DNA of 64,000 nt from Mixophyes australis (GCA_036250195.1 JAVHZZ010000003.1:345156875-345220874), one strand, 5' to 3'; positions 42,775 through 54,985 are shown, numbered from the stretch's first letter. The notes: generated by a model not told the origin, from the letters alone. Numbers and translations are program-made.

Positions 42775-43472
42775 TGTTAGGAACCCCTCCAGCCAGTACA
42801 TCAACACCCGGAGTCTGCTCTGAAGTCTGGTGTTCGCTGGAGCCCCTAGTGGTGGGGACAGACTTGGCCGCAGACAACAGAGGGTCGTGAGTTGTGCACT
42901 GACTGGGGAGAACCCAGCGATAGAGTATAGGAGTAACCAGCAGAGTGAAGTCCAAGCAAGGGTCGAGGAACGGCAGCAAACAGAGTATCCAGTAGACTAG
43001 CTGAGGTCAGAGGTCACAGGCGAAATGGCAGCATCAGAGTCCAGGCAATAAATCAAGGGGCACAGGCAGACAAGCGTAGTCAAATATTCAAGCAAGGTTC
43101 GGCAACGGTAAACAGGATCAAGGATAAGCAGGTACAGAGAGGGAGCAGGCTGCAGCACTGGAGCAGGAACTATAACCGGCAGTGAGGCCCAGTCCTCACT
43201 GCCTTAAATACTATGATGGTCAAATCAGAAAGGAGGAGCACAGGCTGATAATCAGCCTTAGGAGGCTGCTGATTAATTACTAGCTGGGAACTAGCATAGG
43301 ACATATTACAACCAGGAACATGTATGAATGACAATATAATCATGCAAGAGCTCCCCCTGGAGTTGGAGGATGTCCCTACAACCTCTACAAATATAACAGT
43401 GCATTGACACTAATGCACGTACTCAGCTGCTACCTCACACCAGGATGCGGCTTACCGCCGCGGCTCGTAACA
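42775..43472 (-). repeat. 5' LTR of the Gypsy element
   Basis: 698 bp, the same length as the other LTR. The differences noticed are single-base changes. The minus-strand TATTTAAGGC box at about 43202-43210 is the likely promoter. Confidence 0.95.
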
Positions 43473-43477
43473 TTATC
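43473..43477. repeat. Gypsy target duplication, right
   Basis: TTATC. Confidence 0.9.
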
Positions 43478-43706
43478 AAGAACCTGTCGGTGCAGCATGA
43501 GCAGACAAAACAGGTGGCAGAGAGTTTGGGAACCAGGTCAACCAGGCTCTGGAGATTGAGCATAATAAGCTGGCCAATAATACGATGACTATAGGAAGGA
43601 ACAAAGTGTCAGCTCCTGGTAAACAGGGTGAGTTTATTGGTCCCAAGAAACTGTCTCAGAAAAATGGTAATTTGTTAAAAAGTCAGCATTTGGAAATATT
43701 CTGTTG
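43478..43706 (+). pseudogene. coiled-coil ORF remnant, 3' part (unrecognised)
   Basis: Directly after the duplication the frame reads KNLSVQHEQTKQVAESL, then a one-base shift, then further Gln/Asn/Lys-rich sequence to a stop near 43706. With the Gypsy element and one TTATC removed, this frame continues the one ending at 38306 without a shift. No family is recognised. Confidence 0.4.
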
Positions 43707-44889
43707 ATGAGTTGTCAGTTGGGGAGAGTCTCCAAAAGGAACAAGCTGGAGGTCCAGAAAGCATTGAAAGAAGATACCTTTGGGTACTACAGTGTGTAGT
43801 ATGATTTGCAGTAAGAAGACTTAGCATTGTTACTGTTGGTTGACGGGCAAAGTGCCTAATTCGTATGTGGAAGAGGTTGATAATCAGTTTTCATCTGGTC
43901 ATGGTTGTGGTATAGAGAGGGCAATCCCCATAAAAAAGAAACTGCAAGGCAGCGAGCGAAGTCATAAAAAGTCTGTACAACAGAACAAAACAAAAACGTT
44001 TCACTCCCTGATGGACATATCAGAATGAAAAATGCAGGATTATATAAAATGGTCCGGGTGTTCAGGAAAGAATGAAGCGCTAGTACAATGGTGCCGGGTA
44101 ATAAAGAGGATCAGCAAAATACCAAGAGATGACAAATAGCAATGACAGTTTGAAAGCTTATGAAAGTTTGCACTCCCCATGAAGTCTGCATCACTTAGTT
44201 CCTCTAGGTGGAGCGATATGTGGCAAATTGACTTATCACATGTGCAGAGAATCTTCACTCACAGCTAGCAGGCCCCATGGAGTCTGTTAATGGTATCAGA
44301 TCATCTGTGTTGTGTGATGTTTGGTGCGTTGCCTACCAAGGGGACAGATGTTCCAGGCCCTGTGGGGTAGAGCTGTCAGTGGCGGTTTCTTTGGTGCAGA
44401 GGTTGGTACGTTGTCAATCTGTTTCGGAGAGAAGAGGAGAGGGGTGCGAAAAGCTCACCTTGTATATACTGTATCTCCGATTTGCCTTGTGGTAGATCTT
44501 GGATGGTGTGTATAGTAGTGGTCGGTTTGTTTTAACAGATGGTGTGTGGTGAAAATGTTTTGAAAGTGTAATGACATCCTTGTAGTGTGTAGCTATTGTC
44601 CTTGTAAAATGTACCTATTTTCCTCGTAGGTTGTACCTGTTGTCCTTGAATGTGCTGGTCTGGTTCTGTTGGTTTAGTTTTAGTTGGTGGGCATTTTCCT
44701 GTAGGGAGAGTGGGTACAGTGGGGGAGGGAACATAGGGGTAGTGGTGGGTTGGTATGGGGGAAGGAAAAATGTAAGTTCTGATGGGCAATTAGACCTGAA
44801 GGGTTACTAAATGAGGTGGACTCAGACTGTTGATAATGCATTGGTTATAGCTTTTAATGAATTTATGTAGCTCAGTAGAGAGCTATATA
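43707..44889. other. unassigned stretch
   Basis: This may contain the rest of the element that carried the coiled-coil ORF. Short frames such as 44277-44495 show nothing recognisable. Confidence 0.4.
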
Positions 44890-45289
44890 TCTACTATATA
44901 AATGCCTAGTGGCGTGTGTGAAAAAAAAAAAACAAGCTGCAGCGCCACCTGCTGGGCAGAGTTATACACTGACCTATATATTTCTTGAAGGAGAAGTGAC
45001 AATTGGGAGTGGTTGGTGGTTGCCGGGGGTGACAGTGGGGAGTTTTTAACACCTTAAGTAGCTTGATGAAGGATGTGGCGATGAAGATGAAGGATGAGGT
45101 GATGGAGAAAGATGATGAGGTGGTGACATGTGGACAAAACCACGTTAAAAAAGAGCGCTTGCGTTGGGAAGTAACGCTCTTCCCCTGAGGAGGCCTGGGC
45201 TAGGCCCAAATGCATGACAAGAACCCTTTTAACACCTTAAGTAGCTTGATTTGACTAGAATGCATGAGTATCATGCACGGGTTAACTTG
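44890..45289 (+). mobile_element. short Helitron-like element
   Basis: It begins TCTACTATATAAATGCC after an A and ends ...CTTG before a T, so it sits between A and T with no duplication. A perfect 7-bp hairpin TGCATGA-GTA-TCATGCA (45261-45277) stands 12 bases before the 3' end, the classic Helitron terminator layout. The tip is CTTG rather than the usual CTAG-type ending. No Rep/helicase gene is present. Confidence 0.6.
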
Positions 45290-46103
45290 TATGATATATA
45301 ATTTTAGTAGTGATCTTTTATTTAAGCTTTATGGAGACCAATAACCTCCTGCTCATTCACATATTTTGAAGTGGACAGTCATAGAAATTCTTTTTCTCAG
45401 TCATTCAGTACAATAGCTCATAGGAGCCTATTTAATAACAAGCGGTGATAACAATGACTTTATATCACCACTTATTTACTTATTTACTCTATTTTCATGG
45501 TAATTTATCAATAAATTCTTGCCTAGGCAGCTGAGCGTTACTCAACTACCTTGGCGATACTGACAAAGAGTGGTTAGGATCAACACTGCTTTGTCAGGTC
45601 AATCTCTGCCAACATACGTAGAGGAAATGTAAACCCAGACTTGGCCTTTCAGTTCCACTTTGTGAAAGAAAAATAGTTTATAATAGACCAAAAATGTAAA
45701 AAAATTATTGCAAAACTATTGACCAATGAAAAGGCATTAAATTCAAATAATAACACCTTTTCCATTCATTTTCTTCTGTACTGCAATTGAACATTGTATT
45801 TTTTGTAGCCATTGTTTTCAAAGAAATGTATCTGTATCACTTTCAAAGGGTCCTGCGATGTTATCAATTCAGAAAGAGTGTAGACTGGAATAACAAAGAT
45901 GGTATAAGGAATGTAATTGAAAGAAACGGGAAAATATCATTATTTTTGTTCAGAACATTGAAAGCTCCCCATGTAGAAAGCCTATTCTTAGAAGGTCAGT
46001 GGATATTTGCTGTTCTCACAGTTTTAAAATTGCCATGATTAATTATAGGTATGATACCTTAAAATTTTAATTGTATTATCCAAATCTAGTATACAGTGAT
46101 ATG
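45290..46103. other. unassigned AT-rich stretch
   Basis: No gene is recognised. The plus-strand frame at 45787-46038 has no family resemblance. Confidence 0.45.
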
Positions 46104-46105
46104 TA

Positions 46106-47092
46106 CAGTCATGGCCAAAAGTTTTGAGAATGACACAAGTATTGGTTTTAAGTTTGCTCTTTCAGTGTTTTTAGGCCTTTTTGTCAGATGTTGCTATGGT
46201 ATACTGACGTAAAATGACAAGCATTTCATAAGTGTCAAAGGCTTTTTTGACAATTACATTAACTTTATGCAAAGAATCAATATTTGCAGTGTTGACCCTT
46301 CTTTTTGAAGACCTCTGCAATTCACCCTGGCATGCTGTCAATCAACTTCTGAGCCACATACTCACTGATGGCCTCCCATTCTTGTCTAATCAATGCTTGG
46401 AGTTTGTCAGAATTTGTAGTTTTTTTTTTTTGTCCATCCGCCTCTTGAGGATTGACTACAAGTTCTCAATGGGATTAAGGTCTGGGGAGTTTCCTGGCCA
46501 TGGACCCAAAAGTTTGATGTTTTGATCCCAGAGCCACTTAGTTATCACTTTTGTCTTATGGCAAGGTGCTCCATCATGCTGGACAAGGCATTGTTCGCCA
46601 CCAAACTGTTCTTGGATGATTGGGAGAAGTTGCTCTTGAATGATGTTTTGGTACCATTCTTTATTCATGGCTGTGTTCTTAGGCAAAATTGTGAGTGAGC
46701 CCACTCCCTTGGCTGTGAAGCAACCCCATACATGAATGGTCTCAGGATGCTTTACTGTTGTCATGACACAGGACTGATGGTAGCGCTCACCTTTCCTTCT
46801 CTGTCAAGCATTTTTCCAGATGCCCCAAATAATCTGAAAGGGGATTCATCAGAGAAAATGACTTTACCCCAGTCCTCAGCAGTCCAATCCCTGTACCTTT
46901 TGCAGAATATCAGTCTTTCCCTGATGTTTTTCCTGGAGAGAAGTGGCTTCTTTGCTGGCCTTCTTGACACCAGGCCATCCTCCAAAGGTCTTCGCCTCAC
47001 TGTATGTGCAGATGTACTCACACCTGCCTGCTGCCGTTCCTGAGTAACCTCTGCACTGGTGGTGCCCTGATCCCGCAGCTAAATCAACTGTA
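46106..47092 (-). mobile_element. truncated Tc1/mariner element
   Basis: The left end is CAGTCATGGCCAAAAGTTTT after TA (46104-46105), the same terminus as 15541. The transposase gene runs on the minus strand and the match stops at about 47092, so the other terminus and the first part of the gene are lost. Confidence 0.9.
46277..47092 (-). pseudogene. Tc1-like transposase, N-terminally truncated
   Basis: The minus-strand frame 46761-47021 has the end of the DNA-binding domain, SRRPAKKPLLSRKN, and the first catalytic aspartate (IFSDES). The next frame (46456-46764) gives IHVWGCFTAKGVGSL, the second aspartate in HDGAPCH, and NSPDLNPIENL with the glutamate. The two frames are offset near 46762. 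The C-terminus to 46277 is further decayed. The catalytic block is better kept than in the 15541 copy, but the first helix-turn-helix is gone. Confidence 0.9.
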
Positions 47093-48942
47093 GGAGACAG
47101 TACGAGTGCTTTCTGTATCAAGCTATGTCCCCATTATACAATTCATTCAGGTATGTCAGATGTGCTCCATGTAACAAAGCCACTCCCCCAAGAGGATGTA
47201 TTGTGAAAGGATGGTCACCCATGACTAAGATTGACAGGAATATTTTGTGAGAAAATTTAGGGATTATGAGACAAAACCAGAAAAATGACACCATAGGGAA
47301 GGTGTTGCAAAGCTCTGCAAGATTTGCAACACTTTATAGAAGTCCTGCCATGTACTTTTTATACATTTGTCTCTTAATATAAACAATTGACATTTTTAAA
47401 AGGAAAATTTAAACAAATCTGTGATTTGACAACTTCAAAATCAGGCTTTTCTAATTTTAGATTGGAACTCATTGTATACATTTAAAGAAACAAAAAAGTC
47501 TCCATATTGAGACTCCAGCAAAAATCTTCAACTAGTCCCAATGACAGCCACCTTGGTTTCCACTGAGAGATCACATGTTTTTCCCTGCCATAGGGAAAAC
47601 CAGCTTCAGGCCAGTCAGCGTGCCTGTCCCAAAGACTACAGTAGTCCCAAAGACTACTGATCCACACGTTGGAAAGCCCTGAGGCTCTTTTCAACCACCC
47701 TAAATTGAGGTGGCTAGGGTAATGTACAAGATTGGGACATCTTAAACTTAAGTAAATTAAACTTTGAATAAATGACTCCCCAAAGCTCGTGTTCACCAAA
47801 TTATTTAATCTAAAAAAATCTTATTTTCTGCTTGATCTGTTACAGTCCAAATAGAAAATAAAATCTTCATTTCTTCTTTCTTCATCTGTCAGAGTTGAAA
47901 TGAAATACAAAAAGCAGAAACCATAAAACCCCTCCCAAAAAAAACTATACAGTTGAAGGTGACACAAATTAAACAAAAAGGTTGCTGTCACCTTGTATTG
48001 AATACATCCCCCAACCTAGATCTGATGGCTATATTTTAATGAAAGGACTAGAGAGTCTCTACTATTTTTTTTATTTTAGGCCGGAGTTTCTTTAGAATTT
48101 TCTAGCATGTAGCTTAATTTAGTCTGCTTATCAAACCTTACCTGCACCTACCTCAGTCTCACGTTATTTTGCTTAGTACATAAATGCAGTTTTAGAATAT
48201 ATTGTAATTGTGTACTGTATAGCATCAGACTTACAGATAGATCTCATTATACAAATAGATGTCGCTGTTTATCAGCTTCAGAAGCTAAGAGCTAAATCAA
48301 GTGGGATTATTAGTCCATTTAGCCTTTTGGCAAGTCTATGCATATAAGACATTTGAAAAAAAATTGATAGTTTAAATAATAATTAATTGTATTATTAGGT
48401 GTGAGATTATCTGTAAATGCAGCAATTTTTCAAGTATGTGAGTGTTACAATGTGTTTTCCACCTGGAACTTTTTTTTGTTACTTTGAGGTTTGTATTGAA
48501 TGCAGCACTTGATTTCGTTGATGCCACTGCCAATCAAACCAGGTGCATAGTCCTAATCACACATCTCCCTGTTTAGTAAATGCTACAGGCAGCCACAGTT
48601 CTCCACCACTAGTGTCTGATTATGGACAGCGGCAGTAAACACAGTGTAGCAATGGGTTTTCCAGGCAAGAGAGAACCATCAAGGAAAAGAGGGGGGGGGG
48701 GGGGGGGAGTATTTGTCCCATGTTAGAAGTTTCCCAATACATTTAGGAGAATATTTGTGGCATTGTTCAATGTTCAGAGATAACCCTGTCCATGGTTAAA
48801 TTAATTATTTTCGATTTCTCTTCATCTTCCCTGTCTAACTCCAATAACATAAGAAACTAGATTCAATTATGCACCCAAACGAAAGTCCTATCTGTTCTAA
48901 AAGAAACAATGTAAAATTTACTTGGGTACATAAAGGGCCTCA
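47093..48942. other. unassigned stretch with a 17-base G-run
   Basis: No gene is recognised. A run of 17 G occupies 48691-48707. Confidence 0.5.
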
Positions 48943-49790
48943 TTTACATTTGGACACATTTGTGCACTAAAAATACACATAAATAGACTTGCGCAAACAA
49001 AGCGTGCTCAGTTTTCTATGTTGAGTCGGCTATAGCTCAAGATGTATCCAACTTAAAAACAGTAATATTTAAGCCAGGTGCAAATTTAGATCTACATCTG
49101 GCATACAAATGTGTATACTTATGCTTAATGACAATGTAGAGATGCGGTTTAACAGTGTTAGTGGTAAATGCTAAAGGCACATTGCACTATTTATATAGAA
49201 TATAATAATGTAATGACATCTCATATACACAAAAGAGAATATTGTCTTGATTGCTATTAATAAATGCAACATATGTCCAATTTTCCCAAAAAATCTAAAG
49301 GGAATCTTTGTTACTATAGTATTTCATGGACATGACAAATAAGTAATCTGAAAAGATTGCTGCAGCTTGATATAATATAGCCGCAACACTAATTAATTAT
49401 GTTCAACTGGAGAGGTCAATACACAAACAGCCATTTAGAAGGGACTAGAGAGTACTGCTGATGGGCATCATCATCATCACATATCTTTAAACTAGTCTTT
49501 CAGCAACCGCATTAGATACACCTTCTAACAGGCATATCTGGGGATTTGTCCATGTCTAATTTTGTTGCACTTATATGACCACGCCCTTATTGTACCCACT
49601 TATGATTTTGTTTCAATCACATGTACACGACCTTGTTGATGCTCTTACGTGAACATGCCCTTGGTGTGCTCAGCTTATAATTGCTGCTACCCATTCCACT
49701 TCTCCAGATGTAAGGGCACGCAAGTATGCGACATGCAGAGATCTATATACAGACACATTTTTAGTGCACATACGCAGTACAGAAATGTGT
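48943..49790. mobile_element. possible inverted-repeat element
   Basis: GGGCCTCATTTACATTTGG followed by ACACATTTGTGCACTAAAAA on the left is mirrored by TTTTTAGTGCACATACGCAG and AGAAATGTGT near 49758-49790. The ends and duplication are not exact, so this is tentative. Confidence 0.35.
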
Positions 49791-49966
49791 ATATTACACC
49801 AAAAAAAAAAATCAACTCATAGTAGTAAATAAGTTATTTTCTGTTTAACTTTGTATACAAAATTGTGACATTTATTCTGGTCGAAAAGGCATACGATACC
49901 TCACTAAGGGGTTAATGAACAATTTAATGTATTACTAGTAAAAAAAATCATGTGACCATTGCTCTT

Positions 49967-50185
49967 TTTATGGTGGCTCAGTGGACACTGGCACACTGCT
50001 TATCATTTCCTAATTCAATGTGCGGAGGTGCACTGATGAGCCGGTGTGCGACCTGCATGGAGTTTGTATGTTCTCTCTGGGATTTGTCTGGGTTTTCCAA
50101 ACACACACACACTGGTAGATTAATGTGTGGTAGGGGAAATTAGATTGTAAGCTCTACTGGGGCATAGACTCAAATGCTTAAATAA
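49967..50185 (+). mobile_element. tRNA-type SINE, partial
   Basis: ATGGTGGCTCAGTGGACACTGGC resembles the A-box region of a vertebrate tRNA-derived SINE. It is followed by CATGGAGTTTGTATGTTCTC, TTAGATTGTAAGCTC and GGGGCATAGACTCAAATG, the body typical of a widespread amphibian SINE. The B box is degenerate and the 3' tail is missing. Confidence 0.6.
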
Positions 50186-50192
50186 ACTTCTG

Positions 50193-50237
50193 GGGGTAAA
50201 TGTATCAAGCTGAGAGTTTTCTGGCGGGTTTGAAATA
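50193..50237. mobile_element. half copy of the GGGGTAAATGTATCAAGC MITE
   Basis: Matches the left end of 15148-15331 for about 45 bases and then stops. Confidence 0.75.
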
Positions 50238-50917
50238 TTATTTACAGGGGTTTACTGATATATTAGTATCACATGGGTATTGTAATAATATCAATTTCAG
50301 TTCTTTAAAGGTTATTGCTCTCTCCATAGTTTTAATGGGATGATCAAGATTAGTAATTTTCAATATTCTGCAAAATGCATGATGCAATAATATTACATTA
50401 TTAGAAAGAACATAACCCAGCGGAATACCACCAAAGTCACAAATATTCAGCACCTTGTTCTCTTCATGAATCATTGGGTTTTCTATCAAAGCATTTATAT
50501 CAGAGACAGACTTGTTATTTCTATGTCAGACTGTTCTACAATGCACAGCAACTCAAGTGCCAAAGATACGATAAATCATTTCAATGTTGTGCAGTCTCAT
50601 TATTACAGTTTTTCATTATATGACTTTGCAACAGCTTCCTTGCTATCTGTCTACCCTAAATAATAGCTTTTTTCCAAGTCCTTTCAAACTCAGAGAAATG
50701 GTAAGCTACAAATAGATTATAGATCAATCACAAAAAGTTTTCTGCAACGTTCATTTTTATCCTTTGATACAGTATAATTCGCCTGCTGTGTTGTTCTTTA
50801 CTCCATTAAGAATCTTTCTAATCTCTGATAAGTTCTCCAGGATAAAACATTAAGCTGACCACATGTTGAAATTCAATTGGCAAGTATGATCATTTTTTTT
50901 TACCAAATTAGAATCAT
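50238..50917. other. unassigned stretch
   Basis: No gene is recognised. Confidence 0.5.
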
Positions 50918-50920
50918 TTA

Positions 50921-51573
50921 GGGGCATATTTAACAACTAGTGAAATAACACTTTCGGGCACTTACCGTAAAATCCACGACACTCGTAGTGTCCCGCATAT
51001 TTAAGAACGGTGCATCGCAGCAGATATAGTGGATATCTGGTGCTTTGCATTCTGCTTATTTTTGGGAGCAGTCACCATTCAATAGTATGGTGACTGCTCT
51101 CTCTTGCAATCTAACAAGTTCCGAAAAATTGTTTTTTTCGGAAATTTGTCATGTTTCTGAAGCTGGCGCACATTAACCTAATTGAAAAAATTCAATGCTG
51201 TCAGCTCTGCTCCTTAGAGCAGAGCTGGACAGCGCATGTGTGGAGGGATCACATGATCTCTCCCTGTCACTCACCGCTCTCTCTCTGCAACTATAGTTGC
51301 AGAGACAGAGCGGAGATGTTTGTTCTTCGAACTGCACATGCGCAATTGCAGTATGAAGGAAAACGAAGAGGACAAGGAGGAGATCTGGAGACAGCGCATT
51401 CCGAAGAGGCGGGGTAAGTAAGTTGTTTTTTTTATCACAGAAACAGCAGTTTATCGGAACTGCTGTTTCTGTGTTGGGTTCTTCATAAATTTGAGAAATA
51501 GTTCAATCCTTATCAATGCGATAAGGATTAAAAACTATTTGTCACTTTATGCGAACATTGATAAATGTGCCCC
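50921..51573. mobile_element. Harbinger-like non-autonomous element (TTA duplication)
   Basis: The ends GGGGCATATTTAACA and TTGATAAATGTGCCCC are inverted repeats. TTA flanks both (50918-50920, 51574-51576). An internal hairpin of CACAGAAACAGCAGTT with AACTGCTGTTTCTGTG lies at about 51438-51474. No transposase. Confidence 0.75.
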
Positions 51574-51681
51574 TTAGAGGCCCCCAAAAGACTGTGTTTC
51601 ATACAGATTGTGTAGTAGCAGCTAACATCACAGAATGGGAGAAACCAATTATAAACATGGCATCATCAAATAACATGTACC

Positions 51682-52675
51682 CAGGGCCGTAACGAGGGTG
51701 GTGCGGGCGGTGCGGTCGCCCAGGGCGCAAGGCCAAGGGGGCGTAGCAGCCGCCTGCTACCTGCCTCCATACCTGCAACCCTTAAGTTCCGCTTAAGGGC
51801 TGAAGAGAGAGAGATTAACATTAACTTACAAGAGTTTGATGCTGCAGCCCTTAAGTTCGGATTTTGAAACGCAAGTTTGCGTTCCAAATGCTGAACCTCC
51901 TGTCAGTGGAACGTACATGCTTTCCACTGCGGAACTTAGAGGCAGAAGCACCAAACTCTTGTAAGTTAGTTTCTCCCTCTCTTTCTCTCTCTCTCTCTCA
52001 TCAAATTTGATTATATGAAGTAAATTCATAATATTAAAAGGATTTCAACTACATCTGCCGCTATGTTTGTTTGAGAGACAAGGATAACACATGACAATTT
52101 TTGTCACAATATATTAAAGTAACTTAAACCTACACATACTGCAGTATTTGAGTTACATTGATGCATTATACGAATAACACAGACAATTTAGTATCACAAT
52201 TCGAATTAAGTATATGTGAACCCCCCCTTAAATTCATGCTCAGTATTTATGTAAAATAAATATATACTTTGTCCTTTACATAAAACAACTAAACTTATGA
52301 ATTTCTTCCGCACTGCTGTACAGAGAACTCATTTACATCACTCCCTGCCCCATTGGGGCTTACAGTATAAATTCCTTAACACACAGACACAAACAGTTTT
52401 GCTGTTCTTATTTGAGTATTAAGTGCATAAAATATTAGAATACCTATCGCTATATATTTTTTGCATACTTTAAATGATCATTAGGGCAGAGAGCCAGTTG
52501 TTAATTTATTGGAATCCCACCACTGTGTGTATATATGTACATGTGTATATATATAATAATTTCAGTAAAGTGCTAGCCACACCCACACATTAGGTTGGCC
52601 ACATCCACTTAGATGAGGGGCGCCGGTGCCCTGTCTCGCCCGCCCAGGGCACTAAAATGTCTAGTTACGGCACTG
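51682..52675. mobile_element. non-autonomous hAT element, 8-bp duplication
   Basis: It runs from CAGGGCCGTAAC to GTTACGGCACTG, with CATGTACC perfectly duplicated at 51674-51681 and 52676-52683. The subterminal parts share GCCCAGGGC in inverted orientation. No ORF of note. Confidence 0.88.
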
Positions 52676-52877
52676 CATGTACCCCTGAGAGAGCACTGTC
52701 ACAGCGCCCAGGAGAATTACCTGGGATGGTGAACGCAGCCTCCGCTGCAGAGGACCGATTGGAGAGGAGGAAAGTTGTGTTATGTAATTGGATGCAAAAA
52801 AATCAGTTATTTTGGCTACCCAAACAAACAGATGCCTCAAACTATTGCCCAGTCAGACTGTAGATTGTGCTGGCTCT

Positions 52878-52960
52878 GCTTGTACTATTATTATTATCTC
52901 TTATTTGTAAAGTGCTGACATATTACGCAGCGCTATACATTGAGGAGATCATGACACAAA
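52878..52960 (-). mobile_element. SINE/LINE 3' tail fragment
   Basis: TTATTATTATCTC, AAAGTGCTGACATATTACGC and AGCGCTATACA are the reverse complement of the common amphibian 3' tail, also seen at 55345-55400 and 58125-58186. Confidence 0.6.
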
Positions 52961-53176
52961 CAAATGACATGCAATGACATAAAACAGAAGGTAAAGATGA
53001 CTCTGAGCTTACAGTCTTCATACGTAAGGTCACAGAATAACCATTGTCATTGCAGGTGGTGAAAGCGAAGGTGACAGTACTGTAAAGCAGCAGCATAATC
53101 AGCCTCCAATAATAATGCAGTCGTTGTCGACTGGAATTTCTGTGCAGCATCCTGAGGTGAACTTGGAGTAGATATA

Positions 53177-53351
53177 TGTAGCCCAGTAGTTTTCTTTAGT
53201 GTCATGCTCACTGCTAGAAAAGAGCCTCGTTTGGGTTTAGTGATCTCCTCTGCCTTCTTGGAGACAACAGCTGCCACCAAACATGAGGAACAAGTGTCCC
53301 TTCTCTTTTTTCTGCAGTGCGCATGACACTAAAGAAAAACAGTGGGCTACA
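53177..53351. repeat. inverted repeat, ~40-bp arms
   Basis: TGTAGCCCAGTAGTTTTCTT and on through AGTGTCATGCTCACTGC pairs with GCAGTGCGCATGACACTAAA through CAGTGGGCTACA, with a few mismatches. This is probably a small palindromic transposon. Confidence 0.7.
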
Positions 53352-54330
53352 AACAGCTACTCCAAGCTTGCTCACTGCAAGTGAGTGGGCCTGATTTGTC
53401 AAATGTCGGCATAGTATTACATTGCCAATGAAATATATGAACAAGTTTAATTTCAAAGAGATCTAAACAGACAGCAAAGTCCCATTATTGACCAGTGTTC
53501 AATAAAGAGCCTGTTCCAGGGATCTCTACACAGTACTAAGAGAATTCTAGTAACCTATATAAAATACAGATAACATTCTGGTGACCTCTATACAACACAA
53601 AGCACTTTCTAGTGAACTCTATACAATACAGGGATAATTCACGTGACCAGAGTATAATGCAAGGACCTTTCTGGTATCCAGTTTACAATACAGAGAATAT
53701 TCTAGTGACTATAGAATACAGAAAGCATTATAGGGAATAATATACTAGAGAGTTTCATAACAGATATACATTACATCGGACCTCATTTATGAAACACGTT
53801 GGTTCTGCAATGCGGTGCCTTAGCTGGTCTTCCCAGCACAGATCAAGACACAGCTCACTCTTCACTCTCTGGAAACACCTCCATAGACTAGAAGTGTGTC
53901 TAGGTGTTCAGAGAAGCAGATAAAATCTGAAGAGGTGCACTGTGTAAAAGAGCAGATATCACCTCTAAAGTCCAACCTCCTACCATATTAGGATCACCCC
54001 CTCCATTAAACCATACTTTCAATCATTCTCAGAAAAATGTATTGGTTTAGCCCAGTGATGGGTAACCTGATAAACTTCAAGGGTCCGCATGGGGAGGCCT
54101 TCTAATCTTCAAAATGTCCGTACATTATCCGTAATCTCAGTAATAAGTTAGGAGAATATATTTAAACATAGAAAGAGACACCTATTTGAAATAACATATC
54201 AACAGGCATTTTAAACAAGTGTTACAAACTATATAAAAAACAAGTCTGACAATAAAGCAGGAAGAAGCTTGGGGCCATAGGTGAAGGTTTGGGGGGCTGC
54301 CTCTTGCCCATCACTGGTTCAACCTCATAA
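53352..54330. other. unassigned stretch
   Basis: No gene is seen. GGACCTCATTTATGAAAC at about 53779 and GTATAAATGAGACCCAG near 54747 are roughly inverted and may be the ends of one decayed element spanning 53779-54763. Confidence 0.4.
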
Positions 54331-54500
54331 TGGGGAGAATTCAATTAGCGGTGAAGTATCTCTGGAGCGCCCGTGAGACACTTTGGGGCGGAGATTTGAC
54401 AGAAGTCTTCTCTCATTTTTCCTCTAACCCCATGAGCTGAGATTTTTTATAATAATTGCTGTCAATGTACACAGCGCGCGCCACAATTGTATTCCCCCCA
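54331..54500. mobile_element. MITE related to 5153-5344
   Basis: GGGGAGAATTCAATTAGCGG on the left and CACAATTGTATTCCCCCC on the right are diverged forms of the 5153 termini. The target duplication is not clear. Confidence 0.6.
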
Positions 54501-54822
54501 TGGCTTAAATTAATCATGAGAATGAGAAGACATTGGTGCGGGCTTTATTACTTGTGGAAATTTGTGTTTTTGAAGTTTTGTTTTATATTATGCCAAATAC
54601 GCCTAGAACGCCCTAATTATACCCAACCCCTGTCATTGGCCAGTGCAAATTTTCTTTCCTTCTCAAATGCCAACATTTTGCTCCACAAGCCCAAGTACTT
54701 TGGCGTATTAGCACCACCAAAGATTATTTTTTGGCTGTTTTGCACTGTATAAATGAGACCCAGTGAGCATTCTAATATTCTAGTTAGTGACAGATAAGCA
54801 ATACAATGCAAACCCCCCAGGG

Positions 54823-54985
54823 GTCGATTTATTATAACATCTGAAAAGGAAAAGTGGAAGTGTTCATAGCAACCAATCAGCTTCTAGCAATCATTTATCT
54901 AGTACATTCTAGAAAATGATAGCTATAATTTAATTGGTTGGTATGGGCAACATCTCCACTTTACCATTTTTAGTTTTAATAAACC
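54823..54985. mobile_element. decayed palindromic MITE (1399 family)
   Basis: ATAGCAACCAATCAGCTTCT, TAGTACATTCTAGAAAATGA and GGGCAACATCTCCACTTT follow the 1399-1573 order, with several changes. Confidence 0.75.

Larger units (their letters stand above)
38307..43472 (-). mobile_element. Gypsy (chromovirus) LTR retrotransposon, young but defective
   Basis: The 5166-bp element has two 698-bp LTRs with TG...CA tips, a 5-bp TTATC duplication, a polypurine tract, and gag and pol on the minus strand. The pol order is protease, reverse transcriptase, RNase H, integrase remnant, chromodomain, which is the Gypsy/Metaviridae order. The LTRs differ at about 8 positions by eye. Pol carries several stops and lacks the integrase core, so this copy could move only with help from a relative. 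Confidence 0.95.
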
